Shown here: positions 1-4,478 of the stretch, in pieces
Layout of the letters: every line of letters starts with the position of its first letter
Position numbering within the stretch: position 1 is the first letter of the stretch
Assembly (NCBI GenBank): GCA_029860565.1
Contig: JAOUAY010000089.1
Location: forward strand, 1 to 5,727
DNA length: 5,727 bases
From: Candidatus Nitrosopumilus sp.
GTDB taxonomy: Archaea > Thermoproteota > Nitrososphaeria > Nitrososphaerales > Nitrosopumilaceae
Direction: 5' to 3'
Made by a program: the position numbers and the translations under genes
Notes under the pieces: model-generated
What the model was told of the DNA's origin: nothing
The model's input: the letters and a program-made list of their open reading frames with translations, nothing else
Database searches by the model: none

Positions 1-64
1 TGCATCTTTAGCAGCAAAAATTATTTCTACTTTAATTGCAATGAATTTATCTCAAAATAATTAA
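1..64 (+). CDS. C-terminal end of a truncated upstream protein (unidentified)
   Basis: Reading from base 2 gives 20 residues ending in ASLAAKIISTLIAMNLSQNN and a TAA stop at 62-64. The other two plus frames also stop early, but this one has the mixed hydrophobic/polar composition of a real amphipathic C-terminal helix. The minus strand offers a similar open stretch but no ATG, GTG or TTG start in it. The piece is too short to name a family. That it is the 3' end of a gene starting before the window is inference; it could also be chance. Confidence 0.4.
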   Translation, partial: ASLAAKIISTLIAMNLSQNN

Positions 65-154
65 TTCATTTTAAAATTTCATAAATATTGCAAATAATAT
101 TCCAAAAACAACTATTCTCTAAATTGCAATTTTAATTGATATGTCTAACCTTGT

Positions 155-213
155 AATCCTCCTAAATTCGATATTTTATATCTCCCGTATCTTCATGTGT
201 AATTTGGAGGATT
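155..213. repeat. 13-bp inverted repeat with a 32-nt loop
   Basis: The left arm aatcctcctaaatt (155-168) pairs with the right arm aatttggaggatt (201-213). All 13 bases of the right arm pair, leaving one unpaired T (163) in the left arm. The 32-nt spacer is AT-rich. The repeat lies in the intergenic region about 75 bp upstream of the phosphatidyltransferase start and upstream of its likely box A, so it would probably not be in that mRNA. It could be an operator, or a hairpin at the 3' end of the upstream transcript. The pairing is visible; any role is unknown. Confidence 0.5.
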
Positions 214-258
214 TTGTAAAAAATTTACGCATTATCACACTGATTTACTCCTGTTCAC

Positions 259-265
259 TTTATTA
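259..265 (+). promoter_or_regulatory. Probable box A (TATA) of the phosphatidyltransferase gene
   Basis: TTTATTA, close to the archaeal box A consensus TTTATA, is centred 26 nt upstream of the GTG at 288. That spacing places transcription initiation at or next to this GTG, which implies a leaderless mRNA. The alternative GTG at 279 would lie only 17 nt from the box, upstream of the predicted transcript start. Confidence 0.45.
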
Positions 266-287
266 GATGGTATTTTGAGTGTATCAC

Positions 288-860
288 GTGCTAAATAATC
301 TGAGAGAGACTTTACGGCCTGTCCTTGAACAAATTGGAAAAGGGTTTGCAGCCACAGGTCTGTCTCCAAATTTTTGGACTTTTGTAGGTCTTGGATTTGC
401 ACTTACTGCTGCAGTTGTTTATGGAATGGGAATTGAATCTGGATTAATCATTGGAGGCGTTTTGTTACTTGTTTCGGGATTCTTTGATATGGTTGATGGA
501 CAAGTAGCAAGAATTACTGGAAAGACTTCAAAAAAAGGGGAATATCTTGATTCAATGTTCGATAAAATTTCTGAAGTCGCAATCTTTTTGGGAATTTTAA
601 TTGGTGGGTATGTTGAACCCTATCTTGTATTACTTGCAATTACATTGTCATTACTGGTAAGCTATGCCAGAGCAAAATCAGATTTAATCAATATTAAATT
701 ACAAGGTATTGGAATTGGTGAAAGGGCAGAACGACTATTAGTAATTGCAGTGATTGGGATTATTGGTTTTATGGATTATGCTGTACTTATTGTGGTAATT
801 ATTGCTGGAGTTACTCTAATTCAAAGAATGGTATTTACTACAAAAAATATTAAAGAATAA
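288..860 (+). CDS. CDP-alcohol phosphatidyltransferase (archaeal phospholipid head-group transferase)
   Basis: This is an integral membrane enzyme that transfers a phosphate-linked alcohol head group from a CDP-activated lipid, in archaea CDP-archaeol, releasing CMP. The family signature D-x2-DG-x2-AR-x8-G-x3-D-x3-D is complete: D67, D70, G71, A74, R75, G84, D88 and D92, where the aspartates bind the metal ions and D92 is the expected general base. About six hydrophobic segments follow the family plan, and the length (190 aa) is normal. The acceptor cannot be read from sequence; inositol 1-phosphate (archaetidylinositol phosphate synthase) is one possibility, glycerol phosphate or serine are others. 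I chose the GTG at 288 because a box A lies 26 nt upstream; the GTG at 279, directly after an in-frame TGA, would add three residues. The gene converges on S26e with 2 bp between stop codons. Confidence 0.93.
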   Translation: MLNNLRETLRPVLEQIGKGFAATGLSPNFWTFVGLGFALTAAVVYGMGIESGLIIGGVLLLVSGFFDMVDGQVARITGKTSKKGEYLDSMFDKISEVAIFLGILIGGYVEPYLVLLAITLSLLVSYARAKSDLINIKLQGIGIGERAERLLVIAVIGIIGFMDYAVLIVVIIAGVTLIQRMVFTTKNIKE

Positions 861-862
861 TA

Positions 863-1150
863 CTAACGAAGTTTTCCGCGTTTTCTTCTACTGTCCTCTG
901 ATCTGATTTTGAGAATTTTAAAATGAATTGCACATGAAATACAATAATGTTTCAAAACTGTTGGTGAAGCAATGTATGCTCCCTGTGCGCGTAGTTCTTT
1001 TGCCAATGTGTGTTCTACTAGGTTTAGTCTTGACGTTACTTTTTTGGCCTTATCTTTTGGAACAGTTTGACCACAGTTTGTACATTGTACAGTACCTGAA
1101 GATCCTTTTCCTCCTTTTGTACGACCTCTACTTGCACGCTTAAGTGGCAT
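863..1150 (-). CDS. rps26e: 30S ribosomal protein S26e
   Basis: This is a small-subunit ribosomal protein of the archaeal/eukaryal type, absent from bacteria, located near the mRNA exit channel in the homologous eukaryotic ribosome. The 95-aa product starts MPLKRASRGRTKGGKG, a basic N-terminus typical of the family. It has the S26e zinc site as two CxxC pairs (C23/C26 in CTNC and C70/C73 in CISC), the conserved VPKDKAKK segment between them and the HYCISCAIH segment, and ends in a basic tail. Two in-frame ATGs lie upstream (1162 and 1156), but the ATG at 1150 gives the usual family N-terminus and sits about 26 nt from a box A. The gene has its own promoter and runs toward the phosphatidyltransferase gene. 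Confidence 0.96.
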   Translation of the reverse strand: MPLKRASRGRTKGGKGSSGTVQCTNCGQTVPKDKAKKVTSRLNLVEHTLAKELRAQGAYIASPTVLKHYCISCAIHFKILKIRSEDSRRKRGKLR

Positions 1151-1168
1151 GCACATGTGCAAATTTGC
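1150..1168. promoter_or_regulatory. Two overlapping palindromes at the S26e start codon
   Basis: TGCACATGTGCA (1150-1161) is a perfect 12-bp palindrome that begins on the last base of the S26e start-codon complement, and GCAAATTTGC (1159-1168) is a perfect 10-bp palindrome overlapping it by three bases. Together they fill most of the space between the box A and the start codon, exactly where a bound protein would block initiation. They are visible in the sequence; an operator role is inference. Confidence 0.35.
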
Positions 1169-1171
1169 CTA

Positions 1172-1179
1172 CTTATATT
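1172..1179 (-). promoter_or_regulatory. Probable proximal box A of the S26e gene
   Basis: On the minus strand this reads AATATAAG, centred about 26 nt upstream of the ATG at 1150. That is the distance expected for a leaderless archaeal mRNA and supports the choice of that ATG over the two further upstream. Confidence 0.45.
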
Positions 1180-1216
1180 CTTGTGCCGTGTGTAAAAGTC
1201 CTGCCTATCTAGTTTC

Positions 1217-1224
1217 TTTATAAA
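1217..1224. promoter_or_regulatory. Palindromic canonical box A, TTTATAAA
   Basis: TTTATAAA contains the archaeal TATA consensus on both strands. On the minus strand it could be a distal promoter for S26e, giving a leader of roughly 45 nt. On the plus strand it would start a transcript near 1247 into a stretch with no convincing gene, ending by the U-rich stretch at 1319-1352. Which direction, if any, is used cannot be told from sequence. Confidence 0.35.
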
Positions 1225-1354
1225 TTGAATTTTAAAACAAAGCTAGTTTGATTAGAAAATCTATTTTTAGACTGGATCAGACATGTATGAGATCCTGGAT
1301 GATTTCTAGGTAATTTAGAAATTATTTTATTTTCTATTTTTATTATTACTTGTA

Positions 1355-1375
1355 TTGCCTCACTATTCTAGGCAA
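1355..1375 (-). terminator. Small hairpin downstream of the tandem-repeat protein gene
   Basis: TTGCCT (1355-1360) and AGGCAA (1370-1375) form a perfect 6-bp stem with a 9-nt loop, 15 nt after the stop codon of the minus-strand gene at 1390. Thymine-rich sequence lies beside it on the plus strand (1319-1352), so it could equally end a plus-strand transcript. Archaeal termination relies mainly on U-tracts, so the hairpin is only suggestive. Confidence 0.3.
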
Positions 1376-1389
1376 CAAAGTGATTTTCT

Positions 1390-1779
1390 TTAATTAAACA
1401 TGGTTATTCCATTTTCAACCATGAAATCTATTCCTTTTAGAAAATCATCATCAGAAATCAATCCCTGAGACCACCAATCTGCATTATTTTTAATCCATGC
1501 AGGAATTTCTTGAGAACCACCGGTAATTGATTGTGAAATTTCTTGAATTTGGATGATCTCTTCTTTGATCATAAATTGTATTCCTCCAACGAATGCATTA
1601 TCATCAATTTGACCATCTGTCCACCATTTTGCATTGTTTTGAATCCAATCCGGAATGGGTTTTATTTCTGATATAGACAGAGATAATTCTGGAGATTCAT
1701 GCTGTATTCGATTATCTTGTTGTGAATTGGATGTTTTTTCTAATAACCATTGTTCATAATTGTAAATGGAAGGAGACAT
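1390..1779 (-). CDS. Tandem 'IPxWIxNNAxWW' repeat protein, thaumarchaeal type
   Basis: This 129-aa protein has two copies of a 36-residue repeat at residues 42-77 and 92-127, spaced exactly 50 residues apart. They agree at 18 of 36 positions, following the pattern I-P-x-W-I-x-N-N-A-x-W-W-x2-G-x-I-x2-D with F, G-I and F-M further on. I recall such WW/G-I repeats as common in Nitrosopumilus-like genomes, usually in exported or membrane-bound proteins; their function is unknown to me. Here the N-terminus (MSPSIYNYEQWLLEK) is polar, with no signal peptide or membrane segment, so a cytoplasmic location is more likely. Residues 15-41 are a polar, probably disordered linker. A weak box A-like TTTATG lies about 42 nt upstream of the ATG. 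It is probably a single-gene unit. Confidence 0.8.
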   Translation of the reverse strand: MSPSIYNYEQWLLEKTSNSQQDNRIQHESPELSLSISEIKPIPDWIQNNAKWWTDGQIDDNAFVGGIQFMIKEEIIQIQEISQSITGGSQEIPAWIKNNADWWSQGLISDDDFLKGIDFMVENGITMFN

Positions 1780-1860
1780 GCCTATTGAGAACTTGATTCA
1801 TGTGAAAAGTATGCGGACATAAATTGTAGGAACTCTTGACATTACGTTTGAATGATCAAT

Positions 1861-1874
1861 CAAAAAATAAACTG
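1861..1874 (-). terminator. U-rich tract after the winged-helix-like gene
   Basis: On the minus strand this reads CAGTTTATTTTTTG, starting 11 nt beyond the stop codon at 1885-1887. U-rich tracts of this kind serve as intrinsic terminators in archaea. No strong stem precedes it. Confidence 0.3.
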
Positions 1875-1884
1875 AAATCAGAAT

Positions 1885-2454
1885 TTAATAGTTATTGTCA
1901 TAGTTTGTATCCACATAATTGTTGTAGTCTCTTGTTATCTCATAATTTTGATCATCAAACTTCCATTGTTGTTCTGTAAGTACACGTGTTCTTTCAATTT
2001 CCGCATCCGTCTGCATTCTTTCTATTTCTACATCTTTACTATTCTTTTTTTGCCTAGATTTTGTTATTTTCTTGTATGAATCCATTACAAAATCTGCATC
2101 TTCTGCAGAAATTATTTTTCCATATCGTAAATATTTAATCCACTCCTCATTTTCTTTTACCATTTTTACAAATGTATTGACATCCTTAGTCTCTACTGCT
2201 TTCATGATAATTTTCCAGCCTTCTATTATTTTGGAACTCATTATTGCTAATTGTTCTTCTCCATGTGGTGTTAATGTGTAAAATGTAATTGATTTTTCTT
2301 TAGTTTTTGATAGAATGTTTTTTGAAACTCCAATACTTATCAAATTATTTAAAATATCTATATTTTCTTTTGTTATGTCTACTATTTCCTGAAATGTTAT
2401 CTTTCTTTTGTTTGCCATAGTACAAATCAAGTGATCGATTGGATCAAATTCCAT
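1885..2454 (-). CDS. Winged-helix-like protein with coiled-coil and Tyr/Asn/Asp-rich tail
   Basis: I do not recognise a named family for this 189-aa protein. Residues about 5-72 look like a winged helix-turn-helix: helices around 5-15, 20-30 and 31-48, then a beta wing ending in FYTLTPHGEEQL (58-69), a pattern typical of MarR/PadR-like domains ('Y-x-L-T-x2-G-x3-L'). Residues 73-135 are predicted helical and could dimerise. Residues 141-155 contain two EIER units nine residues apart in a charged, coiled-coil-like helix. The last 23 residues (167-189) are low complexity, with 16 of 23 being Y, N or D. It diverges from the metallopeptidase gene across 100 bp, so it could control that gene and itself. 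A DNA-binding role is inference from the wing motif and the arrangement; no obvious box A lies 26 nt upstream, the nearest AT-rich stretch being about 41 nt away. Confidence 0.75.
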   Translation of the reverse strand: MEFDPIDHLICTMANKRKITFQEIVDITKENIDILNNLISIGVSKNILSKTKEKSITFYTLTPHGEEQLAIMSSKIIEGWKIIMKAVETKDVNTFVKMVKENEEWIKYLRYGKIISAEDADFVMDSYKKITKSRQKKNSKDVEIERMQTDAEIERTRVLTEQQWKFDDQNYEITRDYNNYVDTNYDNNY

Positions 2455-2522
2455 ATTTATTATGTTGATAATGATGATAGAAAAAGATTTTTTTAATTTA
2501 ATTGGATAATTTTACAAGATCT

Positions 2523-2532
2523 CTTAAAATAT
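2523..2532 (+). promoter_or_regulatory. Probable box A of the metallopeptidase gene
   Basis: CTTAAAATAT is centred about 27 nt upstream of the ATG at 2555, consistent with a leaderless mRNA. Nearly the same sequence, CTTAAAATAG, stands 26 nt upstream of the C2H2-like gene at 4126, which supports both as real promoters. Confidence 0.45.
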
Positions 2533-2554
2533 CAGTTTATTTCTAAATTAGAAT

Positions 2555-3595
2555 ATGCTTCAGGATGACAAAGGTCAACATTATTGTCTAGTCCCAATTA
2601 CTCCTGAAAGAAAATTTGGACCAGAAGTATCTAATCATCGAGCCAGGTTAATACGAACCGCAGAAAAAAAATGGGTTAATGGCACTGTTCTTCATTATTG
2701 TTTCTTAGATGATCAACATTTGAGTGCAGATGATGCACAAAAGAAAGTTGTCAGAAATGCATTTGAACTCTGGATGAATCTTGAAATTGGTCTAAAATTT
2801 GAGGAAGTTTCTTCTCCTGATGATGCTGAAATCAAGATAGGTTTTGATCAAAATGATGGTTCTTGGTCATATGTGGGTAGAGACATTTTGAAAAAGAAGC
2901 ACACAATGAATTTTGGATGGGATTTAACCGTGCCTGGAGAAATAGATACTGCCATTCATGAAATTGGCCATACGTTGGGATTTCCACATGAACATCAAAA
3001 CCCAAATGCGGGAATTGTATGGGATGAAGAAGCCGTATATGCAGAACTTGCGGGTCCGCCAAATAACTGGCCTCGTGATGATACTTTTCATAACATAATA
3101 CGAAAAATTAATCCTGATACAATTCAGGGAACAAAATGGGATCCAAATTCTATTATGCATTATCCTTTTGGTCCTGGGTTAATCAAAGAACCTAAAAAAT
3201 ACCAAAATGGCCTTTCTCCAAAACCTGGTCTTTCAAAGAAGGATATTGCACAGGTAAAATTATTCTATCCACTTTTGGAGAAAAAATTCCCACAACTAAA
3301 ACAACTACAATCACAACTTTTGTCAATTAAGCAGGGTGAGCAAAAAAACTTTGAAGTAATTCCTGGCAGTTCGCGTGATTATAATTTTAAAACATTTGGT
3401 GATTCTGATACAGTAATGGTACTTTTTGAGGAAGATGATAACGGTGACCTGCATTACGTTAAAGGTGATGATGATAGTGGTACTGCATTAAATGCAAATT
3501 TCAAAGTACGATTAGTTAAGAATAGAAAATATTTGTTAAAGATCAGGCTATACTACAAAAATTCTACTGGTAATACTGCAATAATGTTTTGGTAA
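2555..3595 (+). CDS. Astacin-like (M12A) zinc metallopeptidase with C-terminal PPC-like domain
   Basis: This 346-aa protein is a probable endopeptidase of the metzincin clan. Residues about 40-240 form the catalytic domain: the zinc site HEIGHTLGFPHEH supplies H135, H139 and H145 as ligands and E136 as catalytic base. The HEH ending and the Met-turn SIMHY (M201, with Y203 as possible fifth ligand) fit astacins better than matrixins, though automatic annotation may say matrixin. Residues about 250-346 resemble a pre-peptidase C-terminal (PPC) beta domain, with the 'DTVMVLF...G' and 'YLLKIRLYY' strands. Unusually, there is no signal peptide (start MLQDDKGQHY), no propeptide of the astacin type and only two cysteines (C11, C49). 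The segment around 153-208 closely resembles bacterial proteins I recall, which suggests transfer from bacteria. Substrate and location are unknown. Confidence 0.88.
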   Translation: MLQDDKGQHYCLVPITPERKFGPEVSNHRARLIRTAEKKWVNGTVLHYCFLDDQHLSADDAQKKVVRNAFELWMNLEIGLKFEEVSSPDDAEIKIGFDQNDGSWSYVGRDILKKKHTMNFGWDLTVPGEIDTAIHEIGHTLGFPHEHQNPNAGIVWDEEAVYAELAGPPNNWPRDDTFHNIIRKINPDTIQGTKWDPNSIMHYPFGPGLIKEPKKYQNGLSPKPGLSKKDIAQVKLFYPLLEKKFPQLKQLQSQLLSIKQGEQKNFEVIPGSSRDYNFKTFGDSDTVMVLFEEDDNGDLHYVKGDDDSGTALNANFKVRLVKNRKYLLKIRLYYKNSTGNTAIMFW

Positions 3596-3759
3596 TTTTT
3601 AAAAATATACGCATCATAATTAAAATTCAAAACATTGGAAAAATTAAATAAATATTCTCTCTAATTCAGAAGATAGCATTTGGTTGATTGGGTGGTTCAG
3701 AATTGATTTCCACCTTTGAGAATATTGGTTTATAGATGAAATAATACTGTCAATAATTC
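3596..3759. other. Intergenic stretch after the metallopeptidase gene
   Basis: No credible gene is seen on either strand. Just after the stop codon is a TTTTTAAAAA palindrome (3596-3605) that could help end transcription. A 5-bp stem GGTGG/CCACC (3691-3695 with 3710-3714) encloses a 14-nt loop. A canonical box A sits at 3729-3734 and is listed separately. Confidence 0.4.
3729..3734 (+). promoter_or_regulatory. Canonical box A with no obvious gene behind it
   Basis: TTTATA matches the archaeal box A consensus exactly and is centred 28 nt upstream of an ATG at 3760. It therefore predicts a leaderless transcript starting at or near 3757-3760, covering two overlapping micro-ORFs. No annotated-size gene follows on this strand. 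Confidence 0.4.
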
Positions 3760-3828
3760 ATGTTGTCATTGGTAAATGAATCCTGGTGTTCAAGGATATG
3801 GAAAAAGAGGCAAAATTTGAATTGGTAA
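3760..3828 (+). CDS. Possible 22-aa leaderless micro-ORF
   Basis: An ATG 28 nt after a perfect TTTATA box opens a 22-codon frame, MLSLVNESWCSRIWKKRQNL plus NW, ending at TAA 3826-3828. It is positively charged with three tryptophans and one cysteine and resembles nothing I know. It overlaps the next micro-ORF in another frame. Its only support is the promoter spacing; it may be the head of a small RNA or a decayed gene instead. Confidence 0.25.
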   Translation: MLSLVNESWCSRIWKKRQNLNW

Positions 3829-3881
3829 AAACGATTGATTCTGATGTCTTGGTTGAATTACATTACAAAATCCTGAAATAA
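3798..3881 (+). CDS. Possible 27-aa micro-ORF overlapping the previous one
   Basis: The ATG at 3798 gives 27 residues starting MEKEAKFELVKTIDSDVLVE and ending at TAA 3879-3881. A GTG at 3786 in the same frame would give 31. The composition, an alternating charged/hydrophobic pattern, looks like genuine protein. AAGGA just before the ATG is too close to be a good ribosome-binding site. Its overlap in a different frame with the ORF at 3760 could reflect translational coupling, a frameshifted remnant of a longer gene, or chance. Confidence 0.3.
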   Translation: MEKEAKFELVKTIDSDVLVELHYKILK

Positions 3882-3937
3882 ATTCAATAATTTAGTGACA
3901 TTTTAGACATATTTTGTATTTTCAAAGTATTTAGAAT

Positions 3938-4126
3938 CTAAGAATTAATGAATACCTTTGAATTTGATACGGTTATCATCTCTGCCATTTTAATTGGAAT
4001 ATTTTCTTTTTTTGAAATATCTAGTATTTCATTTCGATGCTCTTCATTCAAATGCTTTAGGAATTCTTCTTCTTCAATGTCATTACGTTTGAAACTACAA
4101 TATGGAAAGACGCAGTTGAAATTCAA
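3938..4126 (-). CDS. Small C2H2-like zinc-finger protein (TTG start)
   Basis: This 62-aa protein carries one candidate zinc site, C5-x4-C10-x14-H25-x4-H30, within CVFPYCSFKR and LKHLNEEH, matching the broad C2H2 finger plan with slightly wide spacings. The remainder (31-62) is probably a helix and a short strand. Single-finger proteins of this size are common in Nitrososphaerota as I recall; they may bind nucleic acid or a protein partner. The start must be the TTG at 4126: TAG lies two codons upstream and no ATG or GTG precedes C5. A box A (CTTAAAATAG) centred 26 nt upstream supports a leaderless TTG start. It stands as its own unit, 74 nt beyond the stop of the next upstream gene. Confidence 0.7.
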   Translation of the reverse strand: MNFNCVFPYCSFKRNDIEEEEFLKHLNEEHRNEILDISKKENIPIKMAEMITVSNSKVFINS

Positions 4127-4146
4127 TAACTACAATCTAGCCTAGT

Positions 4147-4156
4147 CTATTTTAAG
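4147..4156 (-). promoter_or_regulatory. Probable box A of the C2H2-like gene
   Basis: On the minus strand this reads CTTAAAATAG, centred 26 nt upstream of the TTG at 4126. It nearly repeats the element in front of the metallopeptidase gene. The spacing decides the otherwise doubtful TTG start. Confidence 0.45.
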
Positions 4157-4200
4157 AACTTGGGTAATTCTTATCTGTTTTGCGATAATTATTACAAATA

Positions 4201-4398
4201 TTATTCCAATCCTTTTTCCAACTTTATTTTTCTAATTACATCTCTAACTAATTCTTCATCTTTGGTGACTAGCTCTTGCAGTTTTTTCTTATATTCCTCA
4301 TCACCCCATTTTTCTAAACTGAACATCTCTTTGACTAGTTTTACAATTTCTGATTTATTTCTCTGATGGTCGCGTTTTGCTATTTCTGAACCTTCCAT
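4201..4398 (-). CDS. Small charged helical protein, function unknown
   Basis: I do not recognise this 65-aa protein. It is rich in Lys and Glu and almost entirely helix-forming: a polar N-terminus (1-16), then a likely helix (17-28, EIVKLVKEMFSL), a break at KWGDEE, and a long amphipathic helix (34-62) containing KKLQELV and ELVRDVIRKIKL. There is no cysteine, signal peptide or membrane segment, so it is probably cytoplasmic and may bind a partner through its helices. The ATG at 4398 is preceded by a box A-like CTTAAGTTT about 25 nt upstream, consistent with a leaderless mRNA. It lies 80 nt after the J-domain gene and 74 nt before the C2H2-like gene on the same strand, each with its own probable promoter. 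Confidence 0.6.
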   Translation of the reverse strand: MEGSEIAKRDHQRNKSEIVKLVKEMFSLEKWGDEEYKKKLQELVTKDEELVRDVIRKIKLEKGLE

Positions 4399-4418
4399 AA
4401 CGTTTCTACAAGAATTTC

Positions 4419-4427
4419 AAACTTAAG
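4419..4427 (-). promoter_or_regulatory. Possible box A of the small helical protein gene
   Basis: On the minus strand this reads CTTAAGTTT, centred about 25 nt upstream of the ATG at 4398. It is a weaker match than the other boxes here, but the spacing is right. Confidence 0.3.
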
Positions 4428-4478
4428 ATTGTTGATGTCAGGAGTTTGGTGATTTTAGAAGAGTTTGATCCCATCATA

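Noticed and set aside
928..1143. 71-aa open frame on the plus strand
   Set aside because: It lies wholly inside the S26e gene on the opposite strand, which is certain from its family motifs; the hydrophobic product is a mirror of the coding strand.
1274..1295. GGATC/GATCC stem in the region after S26e
   Set aside because: Only five base pairs with a 12-nt loop and no adjoining U-tract; expected by chance in sequence of this length.
2072..2281. 69-aa open frame on the plus strand
   Set aside because: It is antisense to the winged-helix-like gene, has no promoter-like element, and is Ser/Ile/Phe-rich as expected from reading the complement of Lys/Glu-rich codons.
2832..3160. Two minus-strand open frames (76 and 78 aa)
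   Set aside because: Both are antisense to the metallopeptidase catalytic domain, overlap each other in different frames and lack protein-like composition.
3683..3880. Possible C/D box guide RNA (CTGA and TGATG-like boxes) around 3831-3875
   Set aside because: A proper C box (RTGATGA) with matching D box and C'/D' pair at normal spacing is not present.
3948..4366. Plus-strand open frames at 3948-4145 and 4160-4366
   Set aside because: They are antisense to the C2H2-like and small helical genes and are dominated by Ser, Phe and Asn, the usual product of reading AT-rich genes backwards.
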